Below, piece after piece: positions 11,253-26,986 of a stretch of 64,000 nt of DNA. Location: positions 9,201,709-9,265,708 of the forward strand of contig CM119267.1 of the NCBI GenBank assembly GCA_051294375.1, written 5' to 3'. Under the pieces are notes generated by a model. It was not told where the DNA came from. It did no database searches and saw only the letters and a list, made by a program, of their open reading frames with translations. Positions within the stretch are counted from its first letter, which is position 1, and every line of letters begins with the position of its first letter. Source of the DNA: Paraspadella gotoi (lineage: Eukaryota > Chaetognatha). The position numbers and the translations under genes were made by a program.

Positions 11253-12992
11253 ATGTATGGAAGATCGCTACAAAGATTTCCTCAAACTGTTTGCAAACTT
11301 TTTTTGGTTCCCCAAAGAGTAAATTATCCATGTTTTTACGCACGTGGATGCGCTACCAAAGAATTTGTCGTCCCCTTATTCGTCAGAGCCCAAGATTTTT
11401 TAGATAAAACAGCCGTCATTGATCATCGGGGCAGCCACACATTCGCTCAGTTGCTTCTTCATGCCGCGCAAGTCAGAGATACCATTCTCGAAAACCTGAA
11501 CTCAAGTGATTTCAGGGTAGAACCCAGAGTTTCTTTGCTAACGGCAAATGACGCCGACTACGTGAGCGCTACTTGGGGAGCCTGGCTCGCCGGCGCCATC
11601 CCGGTTCCTCTGTACGGCGATTATCCTCCGAGCGTCCTAGACTACTATGTGACAGATTCGGGCTCTTCTCTGATATTAGCGTCCGAGTCATTGGATGAAT
11701 TGGCAAAGACCCTGGCTCAATCTAGAAAATCTTCTGAGAAGTTGACTGTTGTCACCATACCTTTTTCTAATGTATTTGAAGGTCTTCCGCCTTCGCTCAT
11801 CTCGGCCTTGGAAAGCTTTCGGCATCGAGCAGCGACGAAAGACGATTTTCGTGACAAACGCGCCCTCATGATTTACTCAAGTGGAACGACGGGTCCCCCG
11901 AAGGGGGTCGTTTTGACCTTTGGAAGCATCGATGCCCAGATGAAAAATATGGTAGCTTTTTGGTCGTGGAAACGGGAAGACTTAATACTCCACACTCTCC
12001 CACTTCATCACGTCCACGGAATCGTCAACTGTCTCTTTACTCCCTTGTCCGTCGGTGCTACGGTTCATCTTCTCGAACGTTTCAGTCCGAACGAAGTCAT
12101 GCGAAACCTATTAAATCCAATTGTTGTAGAAGGAAACAGCACCTATCATTCGATTTTCATGGCAGTCCCCACTATTTACGTAAAACTTTTGAATTTCGTT
12201 GAGGAGCACATGCCACAGGATTTAAGCAGAATTCGTAAGATTCTTGACACAAAAGTGCGCCTCATGGTTTCGGGATCGGCGGCTCTTCCAACCCCCGTCG
12301 CCGAAAAATGGGAGATTATGACTGGTCATCGGCTTTTAGAACGATACGGAATGACCGAGATCGGAATGGCACTCTCTAATCCGCTCTTCGGCGAGCGACG
12401 ATTGGGCGCCGTTGGAATACCAATGCCTTCCGTTCGGGTCGCCGTCGCTTGCGAAGATACAGGAAAGATTGAGGCGGAGTGCAGCGGAAAAAATCCAACT
12501 GATATAATTCTTAACGGTAAACAGAAATCTTTGATTATGGGGGAACTCCTTGTGAAGGGTCCCTCTTTATTTTCGGAATACTGGCAGAGACCGCAAGTCA
12601 CCAAAGAGTCTTTTACAGCCGATGGTTGGTTTAAAACTGGGGATACCTGCGTCATAGAAAACGGATACTTTAGAATCTTTGGGCGTACTTCCGTCGATGT
12701 TATCAAAAGCGGAGGGTACAAAATAAGCGCCCTTGACGTTGAGCGTCATCTTTTGTCGCATCCGGACATTACGGACGTCGCCGTAGTAGGCGTTTCGGAC
12801 AGAGAATGGGGAGAGCGTGTTGGGGCGATAATTGTTACGTCTAGTCAATTAACTCTAGAGGAATTACGGGTTTGGGGAAGGGAAGTGATGCCTGTCAGTT
12901 GGATTCCTTCTTTAATTGCCAACGTAGAATCCATTCCTCGCAATGCTATGGGAAAAATGGACAAGAAAAGTCTCGTTAAAATATTTGAGTAG
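11253..12992 (+). CDS. ACSF3: Malonyl-CoA/methylmalonyl-CoA synthetase, mitochondrial
   Basis: A single exon of 579 residues, close to the usual length of animal ACSF3. The enzyme activates malonate (and methylmalonate) to the CoA thioester for mitochondrial fatty acid synthesis and malonate clearance. A basic N-terminus of about 35 residues looks like an import sequence. The ANL-superfamily motifs are intact: the P-loop YSSGTTGPPKGV (about 209-220), the ERYGMTE segment (about 363-369), GWFKTGDTC, GRTSVDVIKSGGYKIS, and the C-terminal catalytic lysine region PRNAMGKMDKKSL. It begins 97 bp after the preceding stop. The assignment to ACSF3 rather than another acyl-CoA synthetase rests on overall resemblance and the mitochondrial N-terminus. 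Confidence 0.9.
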   Translation: MYGRSLQRFPQTVCKLFLVPQRVNYPCFYARGCATKEFVVPLFVRAQDFLDKTAVIDHRGSHTFAQLLLHAAQVRDTILENLNSSDFRVEPRVSLLTANDADYVSATWGAWLAGAIPVPLYGDYPPSVLDYYVTDSGSSLILASESLDELAKTLAQSRKSSEKLTVVTIPFSNVFEGLPPSLISALESFRHRAATKDDFRDKRALMIYSSGTTGPPKGVVLTFGSIDAQMKNMVAFWSWKREDLILHTLPLHHVHGIVNCLFTPLSVGATVHLLERFSPNEVMRNLLNPIVVEGNSTYHSIFMAVPTIYVKLLNFVEEHMPQDLSRIRKILDTKVRLMVSGSAALPTPVAEKWEIMTGHRLLERYGMTEIGMALSNPLFGERRLGAVGIPMPSVRVAVACEDTGKIEAECSGKNPTDIILNGKQKSLIMGELLVKGPSLFSEYWQRPQVTKESFTADGWFKTGDTCVIENGYFRIFGRTSVDVIKSGGYKISALDVERHLLSHPDITDVAVVGVSDREWGERVGAIIVTSSQLTLEELRVWGREVMPVSWIPSLIANVESIPRNAMGKMDKKSLVKIFE

Positions 12993-13235
12993 ATGAATAT
13001 TTATTTAAAATCCAAGGGGAATAAAGGGATATTTACCCAAATTTAAATTTCCTTAGCTAAAAAAGGTTTTAGAAAAAAATTATAATGTTCATGTGATGAA
13101 AATAAATTTATTGTCCTTGTGCCGAAAATATTTTTAAACAACAATTTGTGCTCTTAGTGTTATTTTATAATTTTATTAATTTCATTTGATTTTTATACAA
13201 TTTCACAGCAAATCTTTCCCGCTAAATTTTATAAA

Positions 13236-15521
13236 ATGCAACGTGGTTTTGGAAGAGGACTGCCTGATCGTCTGGCCACCGCCAAACTAGGTTCTGATCC
13301 ATCGACCAACCCAAGGTTCAGGGCTGAGACCTCCGGTGCTGTCTTCGGTCCACTTGGTGGCGTCATAGCGTCTGCCTCTGAACGCCATGTGGAGAGTGAT
13401 TCTACGAGGGGTCTTTATGAAGCTTGGGCTCACTTAGACCCTTCTCGTCAAGACCAAACACCTCGATATGTGCCTGGGCTACATGCTCGACCCAAAACTC
13501 CCGAGAAGGAAAATGTGTACATCCCTGGAATGGACGCAAATCCTAATTACAAAAGCCAAAATCCCAATGAACCTGACGACATTAAGCCTAAATTGCCCGA
13601 CCCCAATCTCGTGAGTTCTTTTTTGGCTGGGACAAAAAATCCCATTTCGGCTTTAACCGAGTACTGCACATCAATGCGTTTGACGGTCAGCTTCACCGAG
13701 GTTCCACCATTAAAAACCGAAAAAAATGTCGCCCTGCAATTCGCCAGCGAATGCAAGGTCAACAGCACAAAGTTTCCCCAAGGACTGGGTCGTACCAAGA
13801 AGGAGGCAAAGACTGCCGCGGCCAAGAAAGCCTTTATAATGATTCTGGGAAAGGACGAGGATGAGTTGGAAGAGTCTTCGGAAGCCGATGTGAAATGCAT
13901 CGTGGACTCGTTTGGTAGACGCGTCACTATAAAATCCGAGGAGGGTCAATGGAAAAAGAGCCAACAAGAGCGACGCCCCCTGAAGCCGGACGAGGTCCTC
14001 CCTCAACTTAACCTCGACGACGAATCCGTCGCGTTTGACTTGCAGTTGAGAGAGTCTAGGAAAGATAAGCATCCGGTGACGGTCCTCGAAAATTTATGCT
14101 CGCAAAAGTCGTTGCCAATTGTTTTTGACTTTAAGAAAAACGCGGACGGATATGTTGCTCAGGTTCTAATCGACAATCGAGTTGTCGGCGAGGGATTCGG
14201 CACCACAACTAAGTTAGCAAAACGCAATGCGGCGGACAAAGCTCTTCTCACCGACCCTTTTGCCTCGGAACGGTTTCATCAAGGGACATCCACGACGGAG
14301 GACATGATTTCCTCCTGTTTTTTTCTTCGGCACCGGGAGGCCATCGTCGAGATTATGCAGGCAGGCAGAGAACATCCCGCCGCTAAGTCTGTTATCGATA
14401 TCGATGTTCTTGCGGAAATTCCAGCCGCCGGGTTTATTCTTCGATGCGGAATCGGTGCAAACGCCACCTACGATGTCGTAGCATTAGGAATGGGCGTTAA
14501 CGTAGCCAATGTTATGCCGTCCACCGATGGTCGAACCGTCATCGACCTTCATGCTTTTGCATTGGCGCGGCGCTCTTTGGTAAAATTTTTACTGTCGGAG
14601 ATTCGTGACTTTTACAAAGGCCGCATCGCCAACAGTATCTTTGAACTGATTTCCGGCGAAGATCGCCTTGTGTTGAAAAAGACGAACAGCCTTATTCTCT
14701 TCATGACTCACCCGCCGACCGGCGACGCGGATGTTTTTGCAAGGGCTGAACACTTCGAGAGATACGGAGAAATAAACCGAGGCGACTTGGAAAATCGCTA
14801 TCATCACCCTCATCGTGGGCATGCCGAGGAGGGAAAGTTACGCTTCAAAACCGAATCGGGAGAAACTTACCCATGGGACGACCCTAACGATTTCAAAAAC
14901 GAATATCCTATGTCCTGTAGCGACAAATTGCTTCGATGCAACGTTCTTGGACTTCAAGGGGCTTTGCTGAGTCGCCTGCTGAGACCGGTTTACGTGGAGC
15001 GTGTCGTCCTTGGGTCTCGTTACGATCACGGCGTCTTTTCTCGCGCAATTTGTTGCCGCGTTGGCGACGATTTATACCCTGACCAAGCCAACGGCTTTCG
15101 TGTCAATCACCCGAAGATTGGAAGGGTCGTTGATTATGTGGCGGACTCTCGCAAGCGTCTGCGATCGGCCCCTTTGGCCGTCAATTGGTCCGCCGACTGG
15201 CACGACGATGATCCAAATAAGAAAAAGTTAGAAATCCTCGATCCTTCCACGGGGCGATCCTTTTCTTGGTCGCCTTTTCGAACGCTAAAGGGAAATCAGA
15301 TTTCGCCCAGTCGCCTTTGCAAAGCAGCTTTCTTTTTCCGGTTTAAGGAGGTGGCGCGTGAGCCTTTTAAGTCGGACGTGGTCAACATGACGTATCACGA
15401 GGTCAAGGAAACGGCCGTCCCTTACCAAGCCATGAAAGAGCTGTTTAAGGAAAATATTAAAAAGAAATGGGGTCGGTGGGTGGAAAAGCCTTTTGAAAAG
15501 ATTGAAAGTTTCCAAAAATAA
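13236..15521 (+). CDS. ADAR/ADAD-like double-stranded RNA-binding protein with an inactive deaminase domain
   Basis: A single exon of 761 residues. Two dsRNA-binding domains lie at about 134-203 and 276-337, each ending in the KKEAK..AAKKA or KLAKRNAADKAL helix. A C-terminal adenosine deaminase domain of the ADAR type spans about 390-750 and keeps MSCSDKLLRCNVLGLQGALLS. The catalytic centre is degraded: the zinc/proton-shuttle motif HAE reads HAF (CAT GCT TTT at 14550-14558), and the PCGD motif reads PPTGD, so a zinc-ligand cysteine is lost. Vertebrate ADAD1/ADAD2 are similarly inactive, but ADAD1 has only one dsRBD. I infer an RNA-binding regulator, perhaps of editing, rather than an enzyme. 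An acceptor-like AG lies 28 bp before the ATG. Confidence 0.85.
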   Translation: MQRGFGRGLPDRLATAKLGSDPSTNPRFRAETSGAVFGPLGGVIASASERHVESDSTRGLYEAWAHLDPSRQDQTPRYVPGLHARPKTPEKENVYIPGMDANPNYKSQNPNEPDDIKPKLPDPNLVSSFLAGTKNPISALTEYCTSMRLTVSFTEVPPLKTEKNVALQFASECKVNSTKFPQGLGRTKKEAKTAAAKKAFIMILGKDEDELEESSEADVKCIVDSFGRRVTIKSEEGQWKKSQQERRPLKPDEVLPQLNLDDESVAFDLQLRESRKDKHPVTVLENLCSQKSLPIVFDFKKNADGYVAQVLIDNRVVGEGFGTTTKLAKRNAADKALLTDPFASERFHQGTSTTEDMISSCFFLRHREAIVEIMQAGREHPAAKSVIDIDVLAEIPAAGFILRCGIGANATYDVVALGMGVNVANVMPSTDGRTVIDLHAFALARRSLVKFLLSEIRDFYKGRIANSIFELISGEDRLVLKKTNSLILFMTHPPTGDADVFARAEHFERYGEINRGDLENRYHHPHRGHAEEGKLRFKTESGETYPWDDPNDFKNEYPMSCSDKLLRCNVLGLQGALLSRLLRPVYVERVVLGSRYDHGVFSRAICCRVGDDLYPDQANGFRVNHPKIGRVVDYVADSRKRLRSAPLAVNWSADWHDDDPNKKKLEILDPSTGRSFSWSPFRTLKGNQISPSRLCKAAFFFRFKEVAREPFKSDVVNMTYHEVKETAVPYQAMKELFKENIKKKWGRWVEKPFEKIESFQK

Positions 15522-15794
15522 ACTCGGTAAAAAATTTCGAAAATTTCGATGAAAATCAAAGTTAATTGATTACTCTTTGTTCGCGGAAGTCAGTTAGATT
15601 CTATACGGCTTCTGCATTAAATAATTTTGTTTGCTTTTTTTTTTGACAACTTGATCTTTAATTAGGTAGCTTTTCACAAGAAATACGTTTTTGTTTCATA
15701 TCTCGTATATCTTTGTTTTTGAAATTATGGTTTTACAGAGTTACAGAGCAAAACCGAATGACAATTGTTTCTTTTCATTACGCGACGGAGGACG

Positions 15795-17927
15795 ATGGCG
15801 CACATCGTGGTCATCGGCGGAGGGATTTCAGGACTTTCAGCCGCCTATTATCTCACGCAAGCTTCTCGAGCTTCCATCGCGTCCATCGTACTCTTAGAAG
15901 CAAGCCCACGCCTTGGCGGCTGGGTCCACAGGTAATGTAAATGGTCCGAGTTCAGCTTTAAAATAAAATGAACGCAATAAAGCCTGGCTTGAAGCGTTCG
16001 TTATGAATTAAATTTATTACATATTTTTAAGGTTGTAGTAATCAACAAGATTGTAATTTCTAGATAGTAATATATAATATGTAAGAAAAGAGAAATGTTA
16101 AATGTTTTTACTTACTAAACCTTCGTCAGCCAACGATGCCACGATGGTGCCGTTTTTGAGTTGGGTCCTCGAACTCTCCGACCCTATGGTCAATCGGGAC
16201 TAAACACTTTTCGGTTGGCGGAAGAGTTGGGCCTCCGAGATAAGATCATTACCATTCCCAAGACTCATCCTGCTGCTCAAAAACGATTCGTTCTGATCGA
16301 CGGATCTCTCCATCAATTCCCCAGCGCCAAATCTTTTTTCTCGCCCTTTCCTGCAAAGCCCTTTAAGGAATCTTTGATGAAGATTATCAGCAGAGAAGCG
16401 TTGGGGAAATATTTGCCGGTGGAGGACGAGTCAATCGATGTTTTCATTAGCAAGCATTTTGGACCGGTAAGTTTTTAAGAACCGCTTATTTCATTTCTCT
16501 AATTTAAATACTCGTCTTCAATTATTTTTAAAGGACATGGCCCGTTTTTTGATAAATCCGCTCTGTCGAGGAATATTCGCCGGTGATTCTGCTGAACTTT
16601 CGGCTCGTTCTTGTTTCCCGGCTCTCTTTGATATTTATGCTCACCACGGCAGTGTAGTCAGGGGATCCATTAAGCAAAGTTTGTCCGGACGTTTTGGACG
16701 AAAAGATAACGAGGAAAATCCAGACACGAAACTGGCAGCTGAGTTGAAAAAAACGTCAGTCTGGTCTTTGTCAGGAGGACTGCAGGATCTCACGGATGCA
16801 TTGATCGAATGCATTGTTAAGGTATATACTACGTATATCGTATGTTATGATTTACGTATAAATGATTCATCGTCCTTGCAATATAAAAAATACTTCCAAA
16901 AGGACTCTCGCGTTGAGGTTCGTCTGGACACCCGCCTCACTTCGATCGGGAATTCGCCGAATTCGTCGTCCCGCTTGGAATTGGAGACGTCGTCCGGGGA
17001 TTGGCTAGAAGCTGACCACGCAATATCGTCCGTCTACGCGCGAGACTTGGCTTCGGCGTTGCGAGCAGGTGTCCGAGATTTCTCCAACTCGCAAACGGAA
17101 CTGGCTCTGACCCTCGAACAAATACCTGCCGTCACAGTTTGCGTAGTCAATTTAGAATACTCAGGTGATATGATTATTGATCAGGGAGATGGCGTCTTAA
17201 CTGCAGCAACGTTAGTTTTTCATCCTTTCATCCATCGCAGGAAAAGTCCTTCCATTCGACGGCTTTGGATTTCTCATCCCGTCTTTCGAGTGCGAACCTA
17301 TCCTTGGCTGCGTCTTTGATTCCTCCGCCCTCCCAACTCATGATTCCAAGGAGGGAACTCCCACTACCCGCCTTACTGTCATGATCGGTTAGTCTCGTGA
17401 GCTCCTTTCTTTCTTTTTTTCTTCCCTTATCACTTTCTCTTATCACTTTATTCTACCCAGGCGGTTCTTGGTACGAGAAACATTTTGGTAACCCCTTTGA
17501 GGGTGAACAACCATTAGCTAAAATGGAACGGATGGCCGTCGAGCTAGTCAGGAATAAGCTCAACGTCGAATCCCATCCCCGGCGAACGCTTGTTAATTTG
17601 CAAAAGAATTGCATTCCACAGGTGAGTGTACGAACGCTTAGATTTGATTACTATTTTATTTATTTTAATCGTCAAGACTATCGTTCATGAATATCCTTAT
17701 TAATTTATATTCAGTATTTGGTTGGACATCATGAAACTCTTTCCAAAATATCCAATGAACTTCGCAACTCAAGACTTCCGTTGTCCCTTGTTGGGTCTTC
17801 GTACAAAGGACCGTCTGTCAATGATTGCATCTTCAATACTAAACGAGCAATCCAGAATGAAATTTTACCTAAATTTCGAACATCAAGCTCCGGAGAACAA
17901 ATTGCCTCTATCGGCTCCGTTGCCTGA
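15795..17927 (+). CDS. PPOX: Protoporphyrinogen oxidase
   Basis: Seven exons (15795-15931, 16130-16466, 16534-16821, 16903-17164, 17241-17387, 17461-17621, 17715-17927) encode 514 residues. The enzyme oxidises protoporphyrinogen IX to protoporphyrin IX, the penultimate step of heme synthesis, on the mitochondrial inner membrane. The N-terminus carries the FAD dinucleotide-binding motif VVIGGGISGLSAAYYL followed by the acidic end of beta-2 (LLEAS) and GGWV. Other family segments are FELGPRTLRP, NPLCRGIFAGD, SLSGGLQDLTDAL and the late GFGFLIPS. The fourth intron group includes one 81-nt intron (16822-16902) without an in-frame stop. It was removed because the joined KDSRVEV sequence fits the family better. 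Length is slightly above the roughly 475 residues of vertebrate PPOX. Confidence 0.9.
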
Positions 17928-18094
17928 TGCATCATCAATAATTAATTAAAATGTCAAAAGTCATTTGCTGTTGTTGGACCGAGGGACCACCTTGTGCTGT
18001 GATAATAACGTGAACCTAACAGTTACTTTTTCATTTTATTTGCATATTTTCTTTGATATTTATTTTTATTTAAGAGAAACCTGACTTGATAATC

Positions 18095-19034
18095 ATGTCT
18101 TCAACGCGAGATGAAAAACCAAACCCGTTGCCTCATCATATAAGACAGGAGGAATGTATTATTAGGAAAAAGTATCGCGAGGGACGTAAACCCACCGCTG
18201 TTCGAGTCTTCACCCCTCATCACGAATCGAAGGTGAGAAACAATCTTCTAAGTGGTATCCGGCCTAGATTTTAATTTAATTGAATTTCCTCAGCGCGTTA
18301 ATGATTTATTTCCACAGTATCTGTTGGTCTTCAACGTTCCCGCTTTGAATCTTATGGGCGAATTGTACAGATTTGCCTCCTCAGTGGCCCCAGTAGAATC
18401 CCATGAAATTGCTCCAATCCGCGGAGAATCCTTTACCGACGTTCATCTACTGAAAATGAGCTCCATTCGCTGGGCGCAGGTCGCCAAGCGGCGTCTCGAC
18501 GACGCTTCCTTCTACGGCGCCGTTCTGCACGTGGTCTACGCGCCGGAACACGAGACTTTGGAGGAAACTCGCGAAAAACTCATGGATCGAGGGAAGAGAT
18601 ATGAGAAACGTCTCGCTCAAGTTGAGGTGGAAAAAAATGAAGGAAAAACAATCGTTTCCAAATTTGGGCCTCGTCGTACAAACGGCATGGACTTCACGAA
18701 GGAGTCTTCTGAATCGGAATCCGCTTCAGTTTCTGATTGTTCGGAAAAAAATTCAGGTTGTCTCCAGGCGCCCCGTTACCAAATTTATTCGCCGTCTTTT
18801 CCGGTTTCCAGACAGTTTCCAAGCGAGGAACCTCCCAAGAAAAAAACTCGTCTCGTTGACTCTAACGAGATGGAAACGAAATTTGAATCCGCTCCAAAAC
18901 GAAAAATAATTTTTCGTCCTTCAGTCGTTCCGCGTCCGAATGTTTTGCCCGAAATCTACTTCGGTCATCGAGTGAAGGTTCAGAAAACTTCGCCCAGCAC
19001 CTGTTTTTTACCGCGAATTTTGAAAAAACGATGA
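18095..19034 (+). CDS. RBM48: RNA-binding protein 48 (minor spliceosome factor)
   Basis: Two exons, 18095-18232 and 18318-19034, encode 284 residues. The N-terminus contains the KYREGRKPTAVRVFT segment that marks RBM48, followed by one degenerate RRM (about 46-140) ending in FYGAVLHVVYAPEHETLEETREKL. The rest is basic, Ser-rich and probably disordered. In other eukaryotes RBM48 works with ARMC7 in splicing of U12-type introns. Intron 18233-18317 is GT-AG. The next gene starts only 75 bp after the stop and is preceded by its own acceptor-like AG, so the pair is a good candidate for one polycistronic transcript. Confidence 0.9.
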
Positions 19035-19109
19035 TACGAAAAAAAAAAACCAAAAACGAATCTCACTTTCACTCGTTTACCCGTTTTCTTTATAGTAGCG
19101 GTCGGACGA

Positions 19110-20737
19110 ATGGCGTGGACGTCAAATCTCCTCGTATCTCACGTGGCGACGCCGGCCGAGTTCTATCTTCGGTTGGCGTCGAACGAGGAACAATTTATCG
19201 AATTCGAGCACCGTCTCGCCGACGCTCACAGCGCTTCCCCGAGCGACGTTGCTCAACCTCGGCCGGGCGATGACCTAGTGGCGTTTGTTAAAGACCCCGC
19301 CAAAAGAACGTCTCCGCGCTGGCGACGCGTCAGGGTTTTGAGTGTGGATGAGGATCGGCAACGAGTCGTCGCTCGCCTCCTCGACGTCGGTCTGACTCGT
19401 ACCGTGTTATTCGCAGATTTACGTCATTTCGCCGACCGAGAATTCCTAACCAAACCGTCCTTTGTTTTTCGATGCCACCTGCTCGATTTGACGCCTCCGC
19501 GGACAGGCTCTGGTTGGCCACAAATCGCCTGCGAGTTCTTTTCCGGCTTCATCTCTTCCCGCCCACTTTGCATCCGGCGTCAAGAGCTGGAAGAGGAGGA
19601 CAGCGGAGTCCTCCTGAACGCCGCCACGAGGGAGCCGGCGACGCCATTCTCGACGGAGTTGTACTTATTGGTCAACGTGTCCGATGTTCTGGTCGAGGAA
19701 GAATTGGCGTCGAGGAGCGGAACAGACGCCGAGGAACGCGACTCTGGAGGTGATCGCCGTTGAGTTAGTCGATCGTTTGCGTTCAAACGGCTGTAACAAC
19801 ATCGTGTTTCCATTCCCTACCCTCATTCCCTGTTCAATAAAGTTTCGATTTGCTCTCGTGTGAATTCCTCGCATTTGTTTCCAAACCCTGTCGGTCGCAA
19901 CCTTTTCCCAAAGTGGCGCCCCTTCGAATTTTCGCCCGACTCGAGTCTCGACGGTGTAGAAATCACCGCCATCGTCCGTCACGCCGGAGTATCGGGCGTC
20001 ATCTGGGTGGCGCCGCTCGACATCGCCGCCTCCGAGATCGAAGAGAAGCTTCAGACGAACATTAAAGAGTTTTGCGATGCCGCACCCAAGGCGTCAGAGT
20101 TGACGGGCGAGTTGGACTTGAATCAGGCCGTCTTCGCGCGGTTTGAATCGAAATGGTCAGTTGCAATAACTGTAAGCTCGTCGTCAATCGTTGGATATAG
20201 GCTATCGTTTCACACTTCAGGCTTCGGGCGAGTGTGGTGGACCTTAATCGCGGACCCGACGAAACGAAAATTCGCGTTCTTTATATCGACTTTGGGTTGA
20301 CGAAGTGGATATTTGCTCACGATTTGATTACCGTTATCCCTCCGTCGTTTTTGGAGATTCCTCAAATGGTTTTGGACATTGTCATACACAGCACGAGACC
20401 AATAGGTCCGGAATGCACGGCCAGTTAGGAAATAAAAATTACAATTTTTCTGCTCTCTAATTTTGATCAATGACACAGGCTACTTTTGGGATTTTACATC
20501 TCTCGGTCTCGTTCACGAGCTGACCTTCGGTCGCGTCATCAGGTGCATAATTTCGCCGCCTTTCAGTCAAGCTCGTCCCCTTCAAGTCGATGCTATCTTG
20601 GCACCGGGTGACGACGGCACCATCGTTCACGTTGAAAAGTACATTTTTAATTTTTTTTTAAATTTAGTTTTGTTTTTACAATGAAAGCATCATTTAGGTT
20701 TTTAGTCGATTCTGGAAGAGCGCGTTGGAATTTCTAA
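19110..20737 (+). CDS. Tudor domain protein (TDRD-like), two Tudor domains
   Basis: Five exons (19110-19749, 19843-20155, 20221-20423, 20479-20638, 20698-20737) give about 451 residues. Two extended Tudor-type units are visible. The first has VRVLSVDEDRQRVVARLLDVG followed by a PSFVFRCHL segment. The second has VRVLYIDFGLTKWIF preceded by a Tudor-SN-like flank (AVFARFESKWLRASVVD). Tudor proteins of this kind read methylated arginines on PIWI proteins in germ granules. Whether this one does is inference. The end of exon 3 is ambiguous (20405 or 20423, both keep frame), and the last exon is short, so the C-terminus is provisional. I cannot assign a specific TDRD number. Confidence 0.75.
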
Positions 20738-20901
20738 TTTTAAGGAGCGCCCAGCTTTTAACGACTCCAACGTCAAATTTTTTGTGGAATTTTTTCCCCA
20801 TGAACTTATTTTATTCAATTATACCACTTATATCTGTCCAATGTTTCTATTGTTTTTATTGGCAGTTTATTTAGAATCGAAAAAGGACCCAACATTCGGC
20901 G

Positions 20902-21523
20902 ATGTCTTCTTCCTCCGACGTTTCCGACTTGGAGGCGGAGAAGAAGAAGATGAACCTTTCTTCCAAACGCAAAGCCGACGATTCCGACTCCGACTACGAA
21001 GATAAACAAAAGAAGAAGAAAAAGAATGCTAATAAAAAGCAGAATCTCTCCGACTCAGATTCCGACTCCGACGCGGAAAACAAAAAGAAAAAGATGCAAA
21101 AACAGAAGAACAAGGAGGAGAAGAAAAAGAAGAAGAAGAAAAAGTCCGAGTCGGATTCGGATTCCGACGACGACGAGAAAAAAAAGAAAAAGAAGAAAAA
21201 GGAAAGCGCCGGTGATGGCGTGGATCTGGACGACGAAGGTCGCGTCGAGTTGGGTAGGGACAGGTGAGAGAAAGCTGGATAATCATTAATCAAGTGTTTG
21301 GCGGTTCTTAAAACTCATAATATATTTTTAATTTCTTCCAAGGCTTCTTGACGTGCGGGAGTTCAAAGGACGCATTATGATTGACATCCGTGAGTACTAC
21401 ACCGATAGATCGACCGGGGAGATGAAGCCGGGCAAGAAGGGCATCAGCCTGATGGGAGCCGAATGGGAGAAGCTTAAAAAGTCCATCGATTTCGTTGACA
21501 AGAAGATCAAGAGAATGAGCTGA
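20902..21523 (+). CDS. SUB1: Transcriptional coactivator PC4/SUB1
   Basis: Two exons, 20902-21263 and 21343-21523, encode 180 residues. The first two thirds are an extremely biased Lys/Ser/Asp tract (alternating SDSDSD and poly-Lys blocks) matching the Ser-acidic-Lys N-terminus of PC4 but much longer. The C-terminal 60 or so residues are the single-stranded DNA-binding PC4 fold: LDVREFKGRIMIDIREYY, then KKGISLMGAEWEKLK. The protein supports RNA polymerase II transcription and protects single-stranded DNA. Human SUB1 has 127 residues, so the extra length is all in the low-complexity part. Confidence 0.92.
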
Positions 21524-22015
21524 ATATACGTTCAAGTTGATTGAGAACATTTTTTTTTAAAACTTACATCAATTTCGAAATTCGTGTTTTTGTTTGTTTC
21601 TTTTCATTCCATTTCGTTAACTCAACTGAATTTTTCATTCTTTATGTAAACAACCGTTCGTTGATGTTGATGCTTAAAATCATTAACTTTTAAACTAGAG
21701 ATTTCATTTTGTCGTTCAAATTTGGACAATAGAAGGAAGCTTGTGTTAATTCGAAAACAATTGTAATTATAGATTTACGTCATCATAATGTACCTATCCC
21801 AAGTTAGGACTTTTTTTTATCAATATTTAACATTTAACACTCAACAAACAATTGAAAAGACAGAAATTCTGAGGGAAATCTTACAGATTCTTTTCAAAAT
21901 GATGATTTTTGTTTTGTTTTTAATTCGATGTCCTTCAATAAAAGCTTTCGATTTTTTTTATTGCCCAAAAAACTTTTGTTTCCTACGATTTTCAGCCACG
22001 CTTCCCTTAGTCAAA
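21524..22015. other. Intergenic spacer, SUB1 to ALDH4A1
   Basis: About 0.5 kb of AT-rich DNA without a supported gene. An acceptor-like TTTTCAG ends at 21995, 20 bp before the ALDH4A1 start. Confidence 0.5.
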
Positions 22016-26986
<4,971 letters not shown>

